From positions 3,728,001-3,792,000 of the forward strand of contig CANTUV010000003.1 of the NCBI GenBank assembly GCA_947685225.1: 64,000 nt of DNA. Direction: 5' to 3'. This DNA comes from Garcia nutans (Eukaryota > Streptophyta > Magnoliopsida > Malpighiales > Euphorbiaceae). Positions 45,813 through 57,399 of the stretch are shown piece after piece (positions within the stretch are counted from its first letter, which is position 1; each line of letters opens with the position of its first letter). The position numbers were made by a program, and so were the translations under genes. The notes beneath the pieces were generated by a model. It worked only from the letters and a program-made list of their open reading frames with translations, was not told the origin of the DNA and did no database searches.

Positions 45813-48800
45813 ATGGCTCCTTCAAAGAAGAAACAATCGTTTCAACTACCCACCCGTTCTTCTCCCCATGTATGTAAACAACAAGCCCGGTCTTCCCCAA
45901 ATCCAGCCACAATGAGAGTGGTGAAGGCTATCTCCAGGACACGGACAATGCACCCAAAAAAGCCGTCGACTTCTTCCCCCGTATCTTCGAAGAGGAAGTC
46001 GATCTCTGAAAACTTGGAAAAAAAACTGTCCAAGAAAAGAAAGCGAGTGGATAAGGTTAAGCCAAAATCAAACGAGGACGATGTTGCAGGATTAAAACTG
46101 CTGAAACGAGGGTGTGTCTCCATGCACCGAATTGTTAGACGGAAGATCAGTAGCCAAAAGCCTACAGTTTCATTTAATGCAAAGGGAGCACCATTTGGTA
46201 GGGCTGCTTCAGAGATGCAATCATATATCGGAGTTTTAGCAAGGTCTAAAGCCCCGATATGGCATGATTCCTGGAAGGAAGTTGCTGAAGACGTCAAAAC
46301 AAAGATTTGGGATTGTGTCCAGGTTATGCAAAATCCTTCCCACACAATTAATTTATATACATTAGTTTTTCAATTGCTTTATACACGTTGGGTTTTCAGT
46401 AACTTATTCATCTAATTTTATTTGTGGTTTATGTATGTAGATGGCTTTCGTTGTACCACCGACATCCAAGAAAATGGTACTGCAGTCTGCTGGTAAAAAA
46501 TGGAGGGAATTCAAATGTCGATTGACGAGACTCTATGTTCTTCCACACCGTGATGAACCAGAGAAGCTGCGGTTTCCTCCAGCTGACTTCACATTCATTG
46601 AGCAGTCACACTGGGACATTTTCGTTGCTGATCGTCTGGGAGTCGAGTTTAGCGTAAGGAAATCTTCAATTTTCTTGTTTCTTAATTTAGTTACAAATGG
46701 TAATCTGGATTCCTTTTTCATACTTATGATGTTTTGTTCCTTTTTGTCTTAGAAAATTCATGAAGAACAACATAAGAGAAGTATGCAGAACGAGTATCCT
46801 CATCGTTTGTCTCGAAAAGGATACGCGAACTTGGAAAGTGAATGGGTATGTGTTGACTTGTGTATTTAATTTTGCTTTCTATGACTTGTGTATCGTCAAT
46901 ATCGATTTATAATGCTTCTTAAAACATGTTTATATTACTAATAAGGTCATCCTCTATATATACATGCAGACTGAATCTCATCCTGAAGGGATTTCAGACA
47001 TCGATCGATCGAAGGCTTGGATCCTTGCAAGGCAGGATAGACAAGGAAAGTTTAAAGATGAGAGAGTGAAGCACAAAGCTGAGGAAATCGTAAGTGTTGA
47101 TTTTTGATTCAAGTTTCAACTCAATTCATCAGCTTTTATTGTTTCCTAATTTATTAACTACATCCATTTTGGGTCTATTTTTTAGGAGTCATTAAAGGAG
47201 CAAGTTAGTTCAGGTGAAGTAGTTATCGAAGGCACTGATGATGTGTTATCGAAGGCGCTTGGTAAACCGGAGCATTCTGGAAGAGTACGTGGCCAGGGAA
47301 GGCACGTGAAGCAATCTGTCTATTTTGGTCTCCCAAGACAGAGAAAAGCAAAGAATTTTGATGAAAAAATATGGGAGGGGGTTCAAATGGTCATGGAGGA
47401 GGAGACCAAGAAAATTATAGCACAGAGAGATGCATTTTGGGCTGCTGAAATTGCCAAGATTAGAGCAGAATTTTTGTCAAAGCCTGTGTCTAGTCCAAAC
47501 ATGCCTTCCCAACAAGCAAGTTGCTCCAATTCCATTCCTATTGTGAAGTATCAAGAGGCGCAAGTGCCGGTTGTGAGGAAGAATTTGAGTCCTGAATTTG
47601 ATGCAAATTCTGTTGAAGCAAAAAGGAGTCTCAATTCAGATGAAGCAAAAAGGAGCCCCAATTCTGTTGATGATGAGAAGGTCCTTGCTTTGGAGAAACT
47701 GGAGGTGCTTGATAAGGATGATGTTCATGAGGTTGCTGCTGAGATTGTTGCAGATGTTGATGAGGTTGCTGCTGCTGAGGAGGCAGAACGTATCGAGGTT
47801 GTTGCTATGGTTGCTGATGCTGAGGAGGCAGAAGGTATTGAGGTTTCTGCTGATGTCAAAGGTCCCAATAATGAGGAGGTTGAAATAAAAAAATGATGAC
47901 ATTGTTAAAAAAAATAATGATGATGGGTTTGATAATCAAGTGAAATTGGCGAAGCTGGCCATAGGATCACCGAGCAATATTGTTGCTTATGCAAAGGTTG
48001 TTGAAGTCCCGGTTGTTGAAGGACATGAGCCATCTCTCCATGGAGTTAAGATTGCACAAGAGAATGCAAGAGTGTCGATCACTCGTACAATTCAAGGTTT
48101 GAGGATACTACTTAATATTTATTCAAACTTATAATGATTATATTCAAACATATAAATAAATGTAATTTTTCCATGTTTTTTATATTTACAGACGTCAATA
48201 TCCCATTCCCAGTCGGCGATGAAATTGTTACTGTGGACCAAGCCGTGGGTACTTTTATAGCATGGGCGAGAAATTTGATTGTGCTGGATGGGGTGTCTAA
48301 TCCAAAGGTTAAGTTTTGAGAAATGAAACTTTGCATAATTGCTTTTTTTTTTTGCTATTTACTGTGTTCACATGCCCCCCTTTATTTTCAGAGTTTTAAA
48401 AAAGCTTGTGTGAAGAAAAAAGCCTCCAAGAAATTAAAGAAGCCTGTTGTTATAGAAGCTGATATGTTTGAGGAGGAGCTGCATGTTCAGATGGGTGCTG
48501 ATTATCCAGCGTCTTTGAAACTTTTGTGGCTGTGGGCGAAGGATGCCTTAAGCGATGATCGAACAGTTAGTTTTGCCCTAAGTGAAGAAGCATTTGGTGT
48601 GAGCAAAAAGCAAGTTGTGTTCTTACAAGATCTACATGCTGTGTGCGCCGGAGGTGAAATGTCCGGATCCATACTTACCATATTTATTCAGTAAGTTTCC
48701 AAGTACAATAGCTTTTTATTTTCTTTGTTAATTGTGCTGGAATTAAACTGATAATATGTACCAACTATTACTTCATTTTGTATGCAGCTACTTGTATGAA

Positions 48801-50068
48801 TATGTCAAAAGGCATAAAATGGTTGATATGATTGGCTTTGTGGATCCCAGCATGATTGGTGCCATTGGATGTGGTAATTCAGGGGGGAGGTCACGTATAC
48901 TTGCGAGTCGATTTAAGGAGGCTAAAGAAGGGCAATACTTTCTCTTGCCTTTCAACGATGTGTGAGTATTTCTTTACCTTTCTTTTTTATCTACTATTGT
49001 AGCTAATGAGAGTTAGTAGCTAAATAACGCTGCTTCTGTATGTGATTGTGATTGATGTTATGAATTGAGCCTTTGTGATTGCTATTTTGGTGATTGAAAT
49101 CACTGTTTCATTGTCGGTTATGTATTTATTCAGATCTTTTTGTTCAATGAATTGTTTGGCATTATGTTCTTCCAAATATGAAGAATTGCTTGTATTTTAT
49201 TTTGTTATTTCGTAGGAATCACTGGGTATTGACTGTTGTAAATCCGACGGGAGAGGTAGTCTACCACATGGACCCTCTTAAACGTCGCATTGCTAGCCAG
49301 GAATGGATAGAAGTTGTTGACAAGTAAGTTGCGAGTCTGCCTATTTAGTCTTAAGTTGTTAAATTTGGGGTAACTTATATTGTGTTTCTTGTAGTGCCAT
49401 AAAGTTATACAAAGAGAGTGTCAACAAGAATGTGAGGAGGAAAATTTTATGGGAGAACATGGCGGTATTGTTTTTCTCATCATTTCTGATTTATACAATT
49501 TATACAATATGTTAATTGCTTGTTCTATGAAAGAAATATTGCAAAATTTGGACTGCATTTTTTCATTTGAGTACAAACTTGGAGTCCACAAAGCATTTTC
49601 AGTTGGTCTGCATTTTTTCATTTCCAATTGCAGCACTGCTGGCATTACTTGTATACTTGCTCGTATATATTTGGATTGCATTTTTTCAGGTTAGATTGTG
49701 TGATTAGGTTGATGTGTTGGTTTGCATATGGGTTTACATATGGATGTAACATGTGGTACTTCATTTTTGTTTTCATTTGCTATTTCAGGGGGTTCCTGTG
49801 CAGAAAGAGGCCATGGACTGCGGCCTCTTTGTCATGAGGTACATGAAGGAAATCTGTTATGACAAGGAGCTTCAGTTTGCAGCTAAGGTGAGAATTTTAA
49901 TTATTTTCATTTTTTATATAATAGTTTTGTATTTACCACATGTGGCTAACCAAATTTTGATTCATTTTTCAGTGGCTACGCAGAGGCAACTTGGAGTATA
50001 GTGATGCCGACATCAACGAGATTAGGATTGACTTCGCCAAATATTTCATGAAGCGTCATTCAAGTTGA
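45813..50068 (+). CDS. CACTA-2 second gene: PF03004-like, DUF8039-like and Ulp1 (C48) protease fusion
   Basis: Twelve exons: 45813-46322, 46441-46653, 46753-46845, 46970-47089, 47186-48096, 48192-48307, 48392-48690, 48788-48961, 49216-49323, 49395-49464, 49789-49887, 49973-50068, all GT-AG and in phase. The N-terminus is Lys/Arg-rich; the PF03004-like part includes LGKPEHSGRVRGQG. A low-complexity acidic region follows, then DUF8039-like IVTVDQAVGTFIAW. The C-terminus is a Ulp1-type cysteine protease: NHWVLTVV (His), HMDPL (Asp), QKEAMDCGLFVMRYM (Gln, Cys). Ulp1 enzymes cut SUMO from proteins. One extra A in the A-run near 47887-47893 shifts the frame, so the copy may be broken or misassembled. 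It is divergent from TNP2. Confidence 0.88.
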
Positions 50069-50225
50069 AGTTAATAGTATAATTCAGTGATATATGTATA
50101 GTGTTGATTTTTTTTTAGTTTTTTAATATGTTGAATGGTTGAATTTGTGGAGGTTTTTTTATTCCCAAATTTGCAATCCTCCATTGTAAAGTGTTGTCTT
50201 ATATGTATAATGTACAGTTTAACAG
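50069..50225. other. 3' flank of the Ulp1-type gene
   Basis: Short A+T-rich spacer, presumably the 3' untranslated region, before the repeats begin. Confidence 0.5.
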
Positions 50226-51062
50226 ACAATGGTGGTGAAATGAAAATGAACATTGAAACTATTGTCTAATATTCAGTGTGCACATATTAATCAGACAACG
50301 GTTTTTAATAAGAAAGCATTGTATAAACCTTAATCAGACATCGCCTCAATAGACAACAGTTTTTGTCTTCATCAGACAACGGTCAAAAAGCGTTGTCTAA
50401 ACCTTCATCAGACAACGGTTAAAAACCGTTGTCTGATAAAACTAAAAACCGTTGTGGAAACCATCTTCAGACAACGGTTATAAACCATTGTCTGAAATGC
50501 TATCAGACATCGCCTCAATAGACAACGGTTTTTGTCTTCATCAGACAACGGTCAAAAAGTGTTGTCTAAACCTTCATCAGACAACGGTTAAAAACCGTTG
50601 TCTGATAAAACTAAAAACCGTTGTGGAAACCATCTTCAGACAACGGTTATAAACCATTGTCTGAAATGCTATCAGACATCGCCTCAATAGACAACGGTTT
50701 TTGTCTTCATCAGACAATGGTCAAAAAGCGTTGTCTAAACATTCATCAGACAACGGTTAAAAACCGTTGTCTGAAAATTTAGAAACCGTTGTCTGACAAT
50801 TTACAAAACGTTGTTGAAACCATCAGACAACGGTTAAAAACCGTTGTCTAAAAAATTAGAAACCGTTGTCTGAACTATCATCAGACAACGGCCAAAAACC
50901 GTTGTCTGATAAAATTAAAAACCGTTGTGCAAACCAACATCAGACAACGGTTTTAAAACAGTTGTCTGAAATGCTATCAGACATCGCTTCAATAGACAAC
51001 CATTTTTGTCTTCATCAGACAACGGCCAGAAAGCGTTGTCTGATTCAGTTTTCCTTGTAGTG
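50226..51062. repeat. CACTA-2 right subterminal repeats and terminus
   Basis: Dense CAGACAACGG / CCGTTGTCTG palindromes. A 169-bp higher-order unit starting TCAGACATCGCCTCAAT begins near 50334, 50503 and 50672, with a variant near 50977. It ends with the inverted repeat ...TTCCTTGTAGTG at 51062. Confidence 0.93.
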
Positions 51063-52257
51063 ATTTGAATTCATTCAGGATCAATTTTCACATTCTGTAA
51101 TTTATGACATATAAATCTTTGAGAACCAACCTGTGTGAGTTTTGAGCCTCATAATTTGATATTAATATCAGTTGATTTTCTTTTCTTAAGTGTGCACCTT
51201 CATGATTTTGCATCTCTAGAGTTTGCTTTTGCATACTAATTGAACTCACATTAAAATGATGAAGGCAAAGTAGGTTAGCCCTTTAGCTTAAAAAGACCTC
51301 CCTTAATATTGAATTCCTTAGTGAGCCAAGTTGAGCCTTTGACCTTTTTCTTGTTTGATCAACACAATTCACAGCTCAACTTTCTCTTATTATCATCATA
51401 CCTGCATTAAGGAATGGAGTTCTTATGATATGACAATAGGGTGGTTTATTTCAAAGTGTGGGTAAGCAAGTAAAATAAAATAAAATAAAATAAAATAAAA
51501 TAAAAAATAGTATTGCTATTTGGGGTTGAAATGCATACTTTGCACATTGTATTTGATTAAGAGTTGATTATTCTTTTTCTCTACATTTTAAGCTAGATGT
51601 TCTATGCAATGTTATATTTTGTATATATATGTATTTGAAAATATATATATATATATATATGATAAAAAAAAGGAAGAAGAAAAAAAATAAAAGAGTATAT
51701 ATATGTATACAAAATTCATATATGTTCTAGCATTGGTTATCAAAGGAGGAATGTTGACTCGTTATTTTTCTTGAAGTATGCAAGTATGTGAAGTATTAAT
51801 GGATTATGAGTATGCCATTTGAGGGAGTTATGAATTTCTTAAGCAAGAGTATTGTCTAATTTAGATACTCCATTTCTTGATGCTCCAGCTTAAATGTCTT
51901 TTCTCACACCTTTACCTTAGCCCCATTACATCCAAATGAAAGACCTTCGGATTATTTCTTGAGAAAATCAGTGAGAGAGATTGGATAATTAAGCAAGTTT
52001 ATGGTAGTATGCAGTCATGAGTGGTTTGAGTGATTTACCTTTGAAATCGAGTGAAACACTTAGATGAGAGATGAGATTTGTATGTCTGGATTAATGAATG
52101 AGTTAAGAAAATCCTTGATCGAAGTAAATTGCAAATATTTATGGTTGAGTCTTAAAGGATTTCATCTTATATGCTGGAATTATAGTTAAGGTTGTTTGAG
52201 TTTTTAATTTATGCCATGTGAATTTGCTTGAGGAGAAGCAAAGTTTTAAGTGTGGGG
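51063..52257 (+). other. Athila 3' untranslated region, right part
   Basis: Begins with ATT, the second copy of the CACTA-2 duplication. It has GAGCCTTTGACC near 51327, a (TAAAA)n run at about 51472-51506, a (TA)n run near 51640-51660, and AGCAAAGTTTTAAGTGTGGGG ending just before 52257, which resembles the border before an Athila 3' LTR. No LTR copy follows; instead Tat LTR-like sequence starts. Confidence 0.68.
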
Positions 52258-54279
52258 TAGTGCCTTCACCCGCAGGAAACTCCTGTGGGCAAAATATTTC
52301 CTGCGGGCTAGGTATTTCAGTTTTTACCCCGCAGGAAATTTCCTGCGGGCGAGGTGTTACTTCGCCCGCAGGAATTTCCTAAGGGCAGCTGCGGGCGAAG
52401 TTATTTCACCCGCGGGAATTTCCTAAGGGCTGGCACGCTGGCACACCCACGGGCCCTCTGCCACGATTTTTGCCAGCGTAAAATTTTTCAACGTAATTTT
52501 TTGAAACCTAATTCAATTAGGTTTTAATTTTTTTTTATTAATATTAATTGCCGTGGGGAATTAGGAAAAAAGAACCTAAAAACCACTATAAATAAGGACT
52601 AATTAAACCAAATCAAAGGAGGAAAAAATTTTTCACAGTAGCTTTAGGTTTTGAAAACAAATTAGTGAAGGAAAAGGGAAATTGAATTCAATTGATTTTT
52701 AAGAGCAACAACAGCACGAATTAAAAATTTCAAAGGCAACCAAAGCTTGTCTTTGGAGCTAGTTCATCCAAGAAGAAGCAATTTTGGAGCAACTTACAAA
52801 AAAAGGTATGAAATTCTAAATTCTAAATTCTAATTTTTTATACAGTAGCTAAACTAGGGTTTTTTTGTGTTTTTTTTTTAAAGTTAAAATCTTAAAACTT
52901 TAATTTACTTTTCCAAAGTTAAAACACTAAAACGTGACCCTCTTTTCTAAAAAGACTTCAAATTATTATTTTTTCTTCTTCAAAAGTTTTCTAATTGAAC
53001 AAATTCTTTAACAAAACCAAAACTTGATTCTATTTCTTTCAAATTTTTAAAATAAGTTATATTTCATTCAAAAAGCCTTAAAAAACATATTTTCTACTTA
53101 TAAAAACTTCAATCCTTTTGTTTAAATTCATAAAATTCCATAAAATATCAAATTGATTTCTAAAACCCTAAAAATTCTTCATCACCCGAGAACCCTAATT
53201 TCAAACCCTAAAACCCTAATTCAACTTTTTAACCTAAAATAATGAACCCTAATACTTTTAAAACCTTAAACCATAATTTTTATGAACCCTAATCCTTTTA
53301 AAACATTAAAAAACATAAAAACTCAAAAATTACACAGTAGCTTAAAATTCAATAATCAAAAATCACAAATTAAAGTATTTTAAAGTATTTAAAACCCTAG
53401 TTTCATGATTTCACCATTCAAACCTTAATCTGTTTAATCAAAGAGTCTTACCAACCCTTTAAAACATAAAACCCTAATTTATTCTAATTCCATAAAAAGT
53501 CACAGTAGCCGTGAATTGAACTTTTATTTGCTTTCTTCAATACCATTCTTGATATGCTTTTGATTTATCTCTTATGCTTTAATCTATTTTATTTCAATAC
53601 TTGATTTATTTAATTTATCATGTTTATTTTATTGATATTTAAATACTTTTGATGAATGATTTACTTATAATGGATGATTATTTACTTTTATCAATTAATT
53701 TAGACTTCCAAAAGTTGTAAGAGGTATGTTTCCACTTGGTGGGTACCTCATTATTTAAACATCATGTAATTTAATTTGCTTTTTCTATTTTAGAACTTAT
53801 GTAAAGGGCATGTTTCTACCTTTTGGTGGGTGTCCTATCTAGGCATGTGATGTAAGGACATGTTTCCATCCTTGGATGGGTGTCCATTCATTTGTTTTGT
53901 TTTTGTTTGGACATTGCTTTGATTTAATATAATGATGCTTTCTTTTAATTATTGTGTGTAATATGGATAATGTTATTATACTTAAGAATTTTATATATTA
54001 AGACCTATAAAGGAGGTCGGTTCCAATGAACCGGGCGTTGTGGGGGTGCTGGGCCATTTCTCACCTTCCCCACACGTATCCAACTTTTCAAACCCATTAG
54101 GGGGTTGGGGATTCCTTAGGAATTGAGTCATCCACCCCTTTCTTTTTTCCCGGCCCGTCCGGGTGGCGACTCCATTTTCTGCGGACTTAGGTCCGTATTC
54201 TCTAAGGCCCCGAGCCTAAAAAGTGCCGAAGTCGCAAGAACCATTCCACCGGGAGTGGGGGCAAAAATCCCTGCGCACA
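52258..54279 (+). repeat. Tat-1 3' LTR, right part
   Basis: It contains repeated CCCGCAGGA/TCCTGCGGG motifs (52265-52420), a TATA box TATAAATA at 52587-52594, a cluster of AAACCCTA-type motifs (53160-53480), and three GGACATGTTTCCA-like units (53720-53890). The last 280 bp closely match the end of the Tat-2 LTR and both stop at CACA. With 21768-22028 the LTR would be about 2.28 kb, close to the 2.14 kb of Tat-2. A TGGCGACTCC motif, resembling an Ogre primer site, is at 54164 inside it. Confidence 0.72.
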
Positions 54280-56665
54280 GTATGAATGAAGTTATTTTAA
54301 GTGGTTAATAATGATTTTAAGGTTGGATTGAAGAAATGGTTGAGTTTGGGTAAGATTGGTGAAGAGAGAGAATTTAGGGTTATGGAATTTTAGGGATTGT
54401 GAAATCATGGATTTTAATTGTGCAAATTGATTCTAAATGAGTTGTTTTGATGCATAAATAAGTATTTTAAAGTTAAATGTTGTATTTGGATAAGTTTGAT
54501 AGAGTTTGAGAATGGAAGTGTTGATTTATGGTTTTGGAAAAGTGATTTTTCAAAGTTGTTAAATTGTTTCATTTTATTGGTTAAAGCATGTTTTTTTAAT
54601 GATATAAGTGATGAATATAATCTTGGAATGATAATTTGATTGAGATGGAATGGAAAACCTTCAATGGTGAATGTTATGCTATTTTAGGGTTTTGGACATA
54701 AGTGTGTATTTATGTAATGTAATGGTATTAAACATGTTATTATATGTTTTTAATAATATAAATAAACTTAAAACACCAAATTGAATGGCTTAATATGATA
54801 TTCCAAAGTTAAAGTGAGGTTAACTTTGGGATTTTAGTTTGAATGATGTTTCATTATTGTTTAAGATTGGAAATGCCTTTAAATGCGATACTAAATGATT
54901 ATTTATGATCACATTTGGTATAGGTATTGAGAAGAATTGATTTGCCCAATCCAACTATTGAAGGGCAAGTTGGAAGAGAAGGTTGGTGTTAGTTTTGTGG
55001 CTTGCATTTGGTGGCTTTTAGAGGTAAGTATAAACTTTGGATGAATTGGTTATATTAGCATTACATTAGGCTTAACACATTTTGGATTGGAAAATATGTT
55101 AAGATACTTGATACATGAAACATGTATGAATAATGTGCTATAACATGTGTAATGTCATATATGTATTAAATGCATTGTGAAAAGCCATTGTTAATGGCTA
55201 AATGGTGTAAAATGTCAAATATGTGTATTATGTGAAAATGACTCAAAGTTTTTGGGTAATGCCAATTGTTGTGCATGCATTAAGGGCATTGTTAAAAAGT
55301 CATTGGTAATGGCTAAAGTGCATAAAATGTGAATCATATGTGGATTATGTGAAATTACTCAAAATATTTGGGTGATAAGTTTTAAGGTAAAATGTGATGC
55401 AATGTGATGATATGATGAAATGTGATGAATTGATATTGCTATAAATGAGAAAAGTGAGAAAAAGATGAGAAAATAAGGCAATGTGCCTAATAGATAATGA
55501 AAAATGAGGAAATGTACCTAGTTTGATTATGAGAAAATGAGAAAGAGATTGATAATGAGAAATGTGAATTAATTGTGTGCCTAGTATGTTATTCAATTTT
55601 TAGTCTATGTTTGGTAGCATGCCTATGAGGTAATCTTCATTATTTGCCTTCGGGGCTAGCTTTTGAGCAACTATTTGATTTGCCTTCAGGCTAGACATTG
55701 TGTGTCACTTGCCCTTAGGCTAGATGCTAATCATCACTATGATTTGCCTTCGGGCTAGACGTTGGGTGTTACTTGCCTTCAAGCTAGACACTGGGTGTTA
55801 ATATGAATCAGAACAGCAACTCTGAAATTTGAATAGCATATTAGATTCTTTGGGCCCATGCATGTGTTTGTTTTTATGTGAATTGTGAACTATGAAACAA
55901 TTGAGAAATATGTTAAAATGAAATGATACGAGATATGACATAACATAAAAACATTTTGCATTGGTATTTCTTTATAGTTTTGTTGTTATCAAATTTTATA
56001 CCGCTAAGCTTTTAGCTTAGCCTGATTAAAATTTATCGCACAGGTAACAGGGGTGACCCTGTAGAGCCGAAGAGTTCTACTAGACCAGGTCGGGTTTAGA
56101 TTGAAGTTGCTTGTTGAGTTGATTTTGCTACATCAAGATCAGAGCCATTTTGCCATCATGCATATATATATTACATTATAGTACAATTTGTTATGATGTA
56201 TTTTATGATAATGTTTTTGGAGAATAAATTATAAATTATAGAGAATGTTTTGGGATAAACTATGTAACATGGAATTTAAAATGTGTTTTAATATGAGTAT
56301 GTATATTTATAAATATTTTGAGAAAATGTGGAGAAATTGTGAAGTATTGATGAAATGGTGATGTGATATTATTGGGAGATGTTTTATGCAGGTTGTGATT
56401 TTGTTAAAATTTGAGAATGTTCAAATTACAAATAAAACTCTAGCAAATTTTTTCTAGAGATTTTTTATAAAATGTTATTTTGATAACTATAATAAGTAAA
56501 GAATATTTTATTACTAAATATATATATTTTAAATTATTTGAGAAGTTAAATTATAAAGTGAAAATTTTTTATTAAACCAGATTGTGATATTTTTATATCA
56601 TATATGCATATTTTATATATACTGGATGTATGTATTATACATATATAGGGTATAAGGGTGTTACA
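54280..56665 (+). repeat. Tekay-C LTR, 5' part cut off by Tat-1
   Basis: It ends GGGTGTTACA at 56665 like the other Tekay LTRs and shares ordered landmarks with them: GGTATAGGTATTGAG (54920), a tandem slot of TTGCCTTCGGGCTAGAC units (55640-55800), AGCAACTCTGAAATTTGAAT (55814) and ATCGCACAGGTAACAG (56035). No primer site follows, so it is a solo or 3' LTR. The missing left part would be beyond Tat-1, outside the window. Confidence 0.78.
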
Positions 56666-57399
56666 TGATGTGTTGAATCATAGTTTGAAATAGTTGTATC
56701 TCTATGCTGCTTGAGCCACATCACTCATGTTTTCAACATCTTAAAAGCCATAAATGTAAAGTCTTCTGCCATTTTAATGCAAGACATGAACGAGCATCTA
56801 GAAGGAATCCATGGAGGCACTTCAGCCAATTACCTCATTCCGTGAGTTAATGAATCACTGTAAGTATTATTCATACATATCATGCATACATGAGCATATC
56901 ACATTGCATTGTTTATTCTGTGTCAAAGTGAACAATAGACACCCTGTGGAGTAAACAATCAAAAGCAGATATTGAATTAGGGGGCATGGAAGGTCCATCC
57001 CTTAGGAAAGATCCGGTCACTTTGCATAAATGAAGATGCATACTTGTGTAATGAACTAAATAAAATGTAAATATCGATCAAAGCTTGCATGGGAACAAAA
57101 TCATTAGTTTGAGCCTACACAGGAGGCAAAACTTCCTCTTGTCAATTCTTGATTTTATGTGTGTATAAAATATTTTCAAATTCACTTTCAATATTTTGCC
57201 ACACAGGGGGCAAAGAGAGGATATGAGAGCTAGTTCAAAATAGTTGAATTTTTTTCAAAAGGAAGAACTCTCAAATGACAGAAGCTCAGTCCAGCTAGAA
57301 GAGCTGAAGTCAATCCATTAAAGAATGGAACCAATTGGATAGAAGAAAGCCAAAATTCTCAAACAACAAAAGGATGATCAAGCTAGAAGAGCTTAAGTC
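56666..57399 (+). other. Tat-2 3' region, nothing coding recognised
   Basis: No recognisable protein. It carries a purine tract near 57200 and a stretch (56700-56870) with short open frames on plus that do not resemble known domains. Confidence 0.45.

Larger units (their letters stand above)
27901..51062. mobile_element. CACTA-2, complete CACTA transposon with nested Tekay-A
   Basis: The left end CACTACAAGAAAAACTGAAT and the reverse complement of the right end (CACTACAAGGAAAACTGAAT) form inverted repeats that continue to CAGACAACG, 29 bp with one mismatch. The 3-bp duplication ATT is exact (27898-27900 and 51063-51065). Both ends are packed with CAGACAACGG palindromes. Removing Tekay-A leaves about 13.3 kb. 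It carries two divergent genes: TNP2 on minus (28874-32342) and a PF03004-DUF8039-Ulp1 gene on plus (45813-50068). It interrupts the Athila 3' region. Confidence 0.95.
22029..52257 (+). mobile_element. Athila-lineage Ty3-gypsy element, internally deleted, host of CACTA-2
   Basis: Contiguous Athila sequence is 22029-27900 and 51063-52257. It has a 5' LTR, an Asp-tRNA primer site, gag, protease, only the C-terminal end of integrase, an env-position ORF remnant, and the typical 3' untranslated region with AAGTGTGGGG motifs near 27750 and 52240. RT, RNase H and most of integrase are missing. No copy of the 5' LTR was recognised at the right end. The left border at 22029 is an estimate; the right border is set where Tat LTR-like sequence resumes. 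Confidence 0.75.
10022..54279 (+). mobile_element. Tat-1, Tat/Ogre-lineage Ty3-gypsy retrotransposon, 5' part missing
   Basis: Contiguous Tat-1 sequence is 10022-22028 and 52258-54279; the rest of the interval is nested insertions. Order: pol (10022-13345), long 3' region with two antisense genes (13748-20139), tandem repeats (20290-21690), purine-rich tract AGCAGGGGGCAAAC and 3' LTR starting TGTAGACCC at 21768. The LTR resumes at 52258 and ends CACA at 54279. Lineage evidence is the RT and dual RNase H arrangement and the plant-mobile-domain antisense genes. Flanking sequence at 54280 is a Tekay LTR. The 5' LTR, gag and protease would be to the left, behind CACTA-1. Confidence 0.78.

Noticed and set aside
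47598..47902. Second open frames overlapping exon 5 of the Ulp1-type gene
   Set aside because: Shadow frames of an acidic low-complexity exon.
53160..53480. Interstitial telomere tract
   Set aside because: The AAACCCTA motifs are scattered and not in head-to-tail runs.
54123..54308. Small plus-strand open frame across the Tat-1 LTR end
   Set aside because: It crosses an LTR border and has no recognisable domain.
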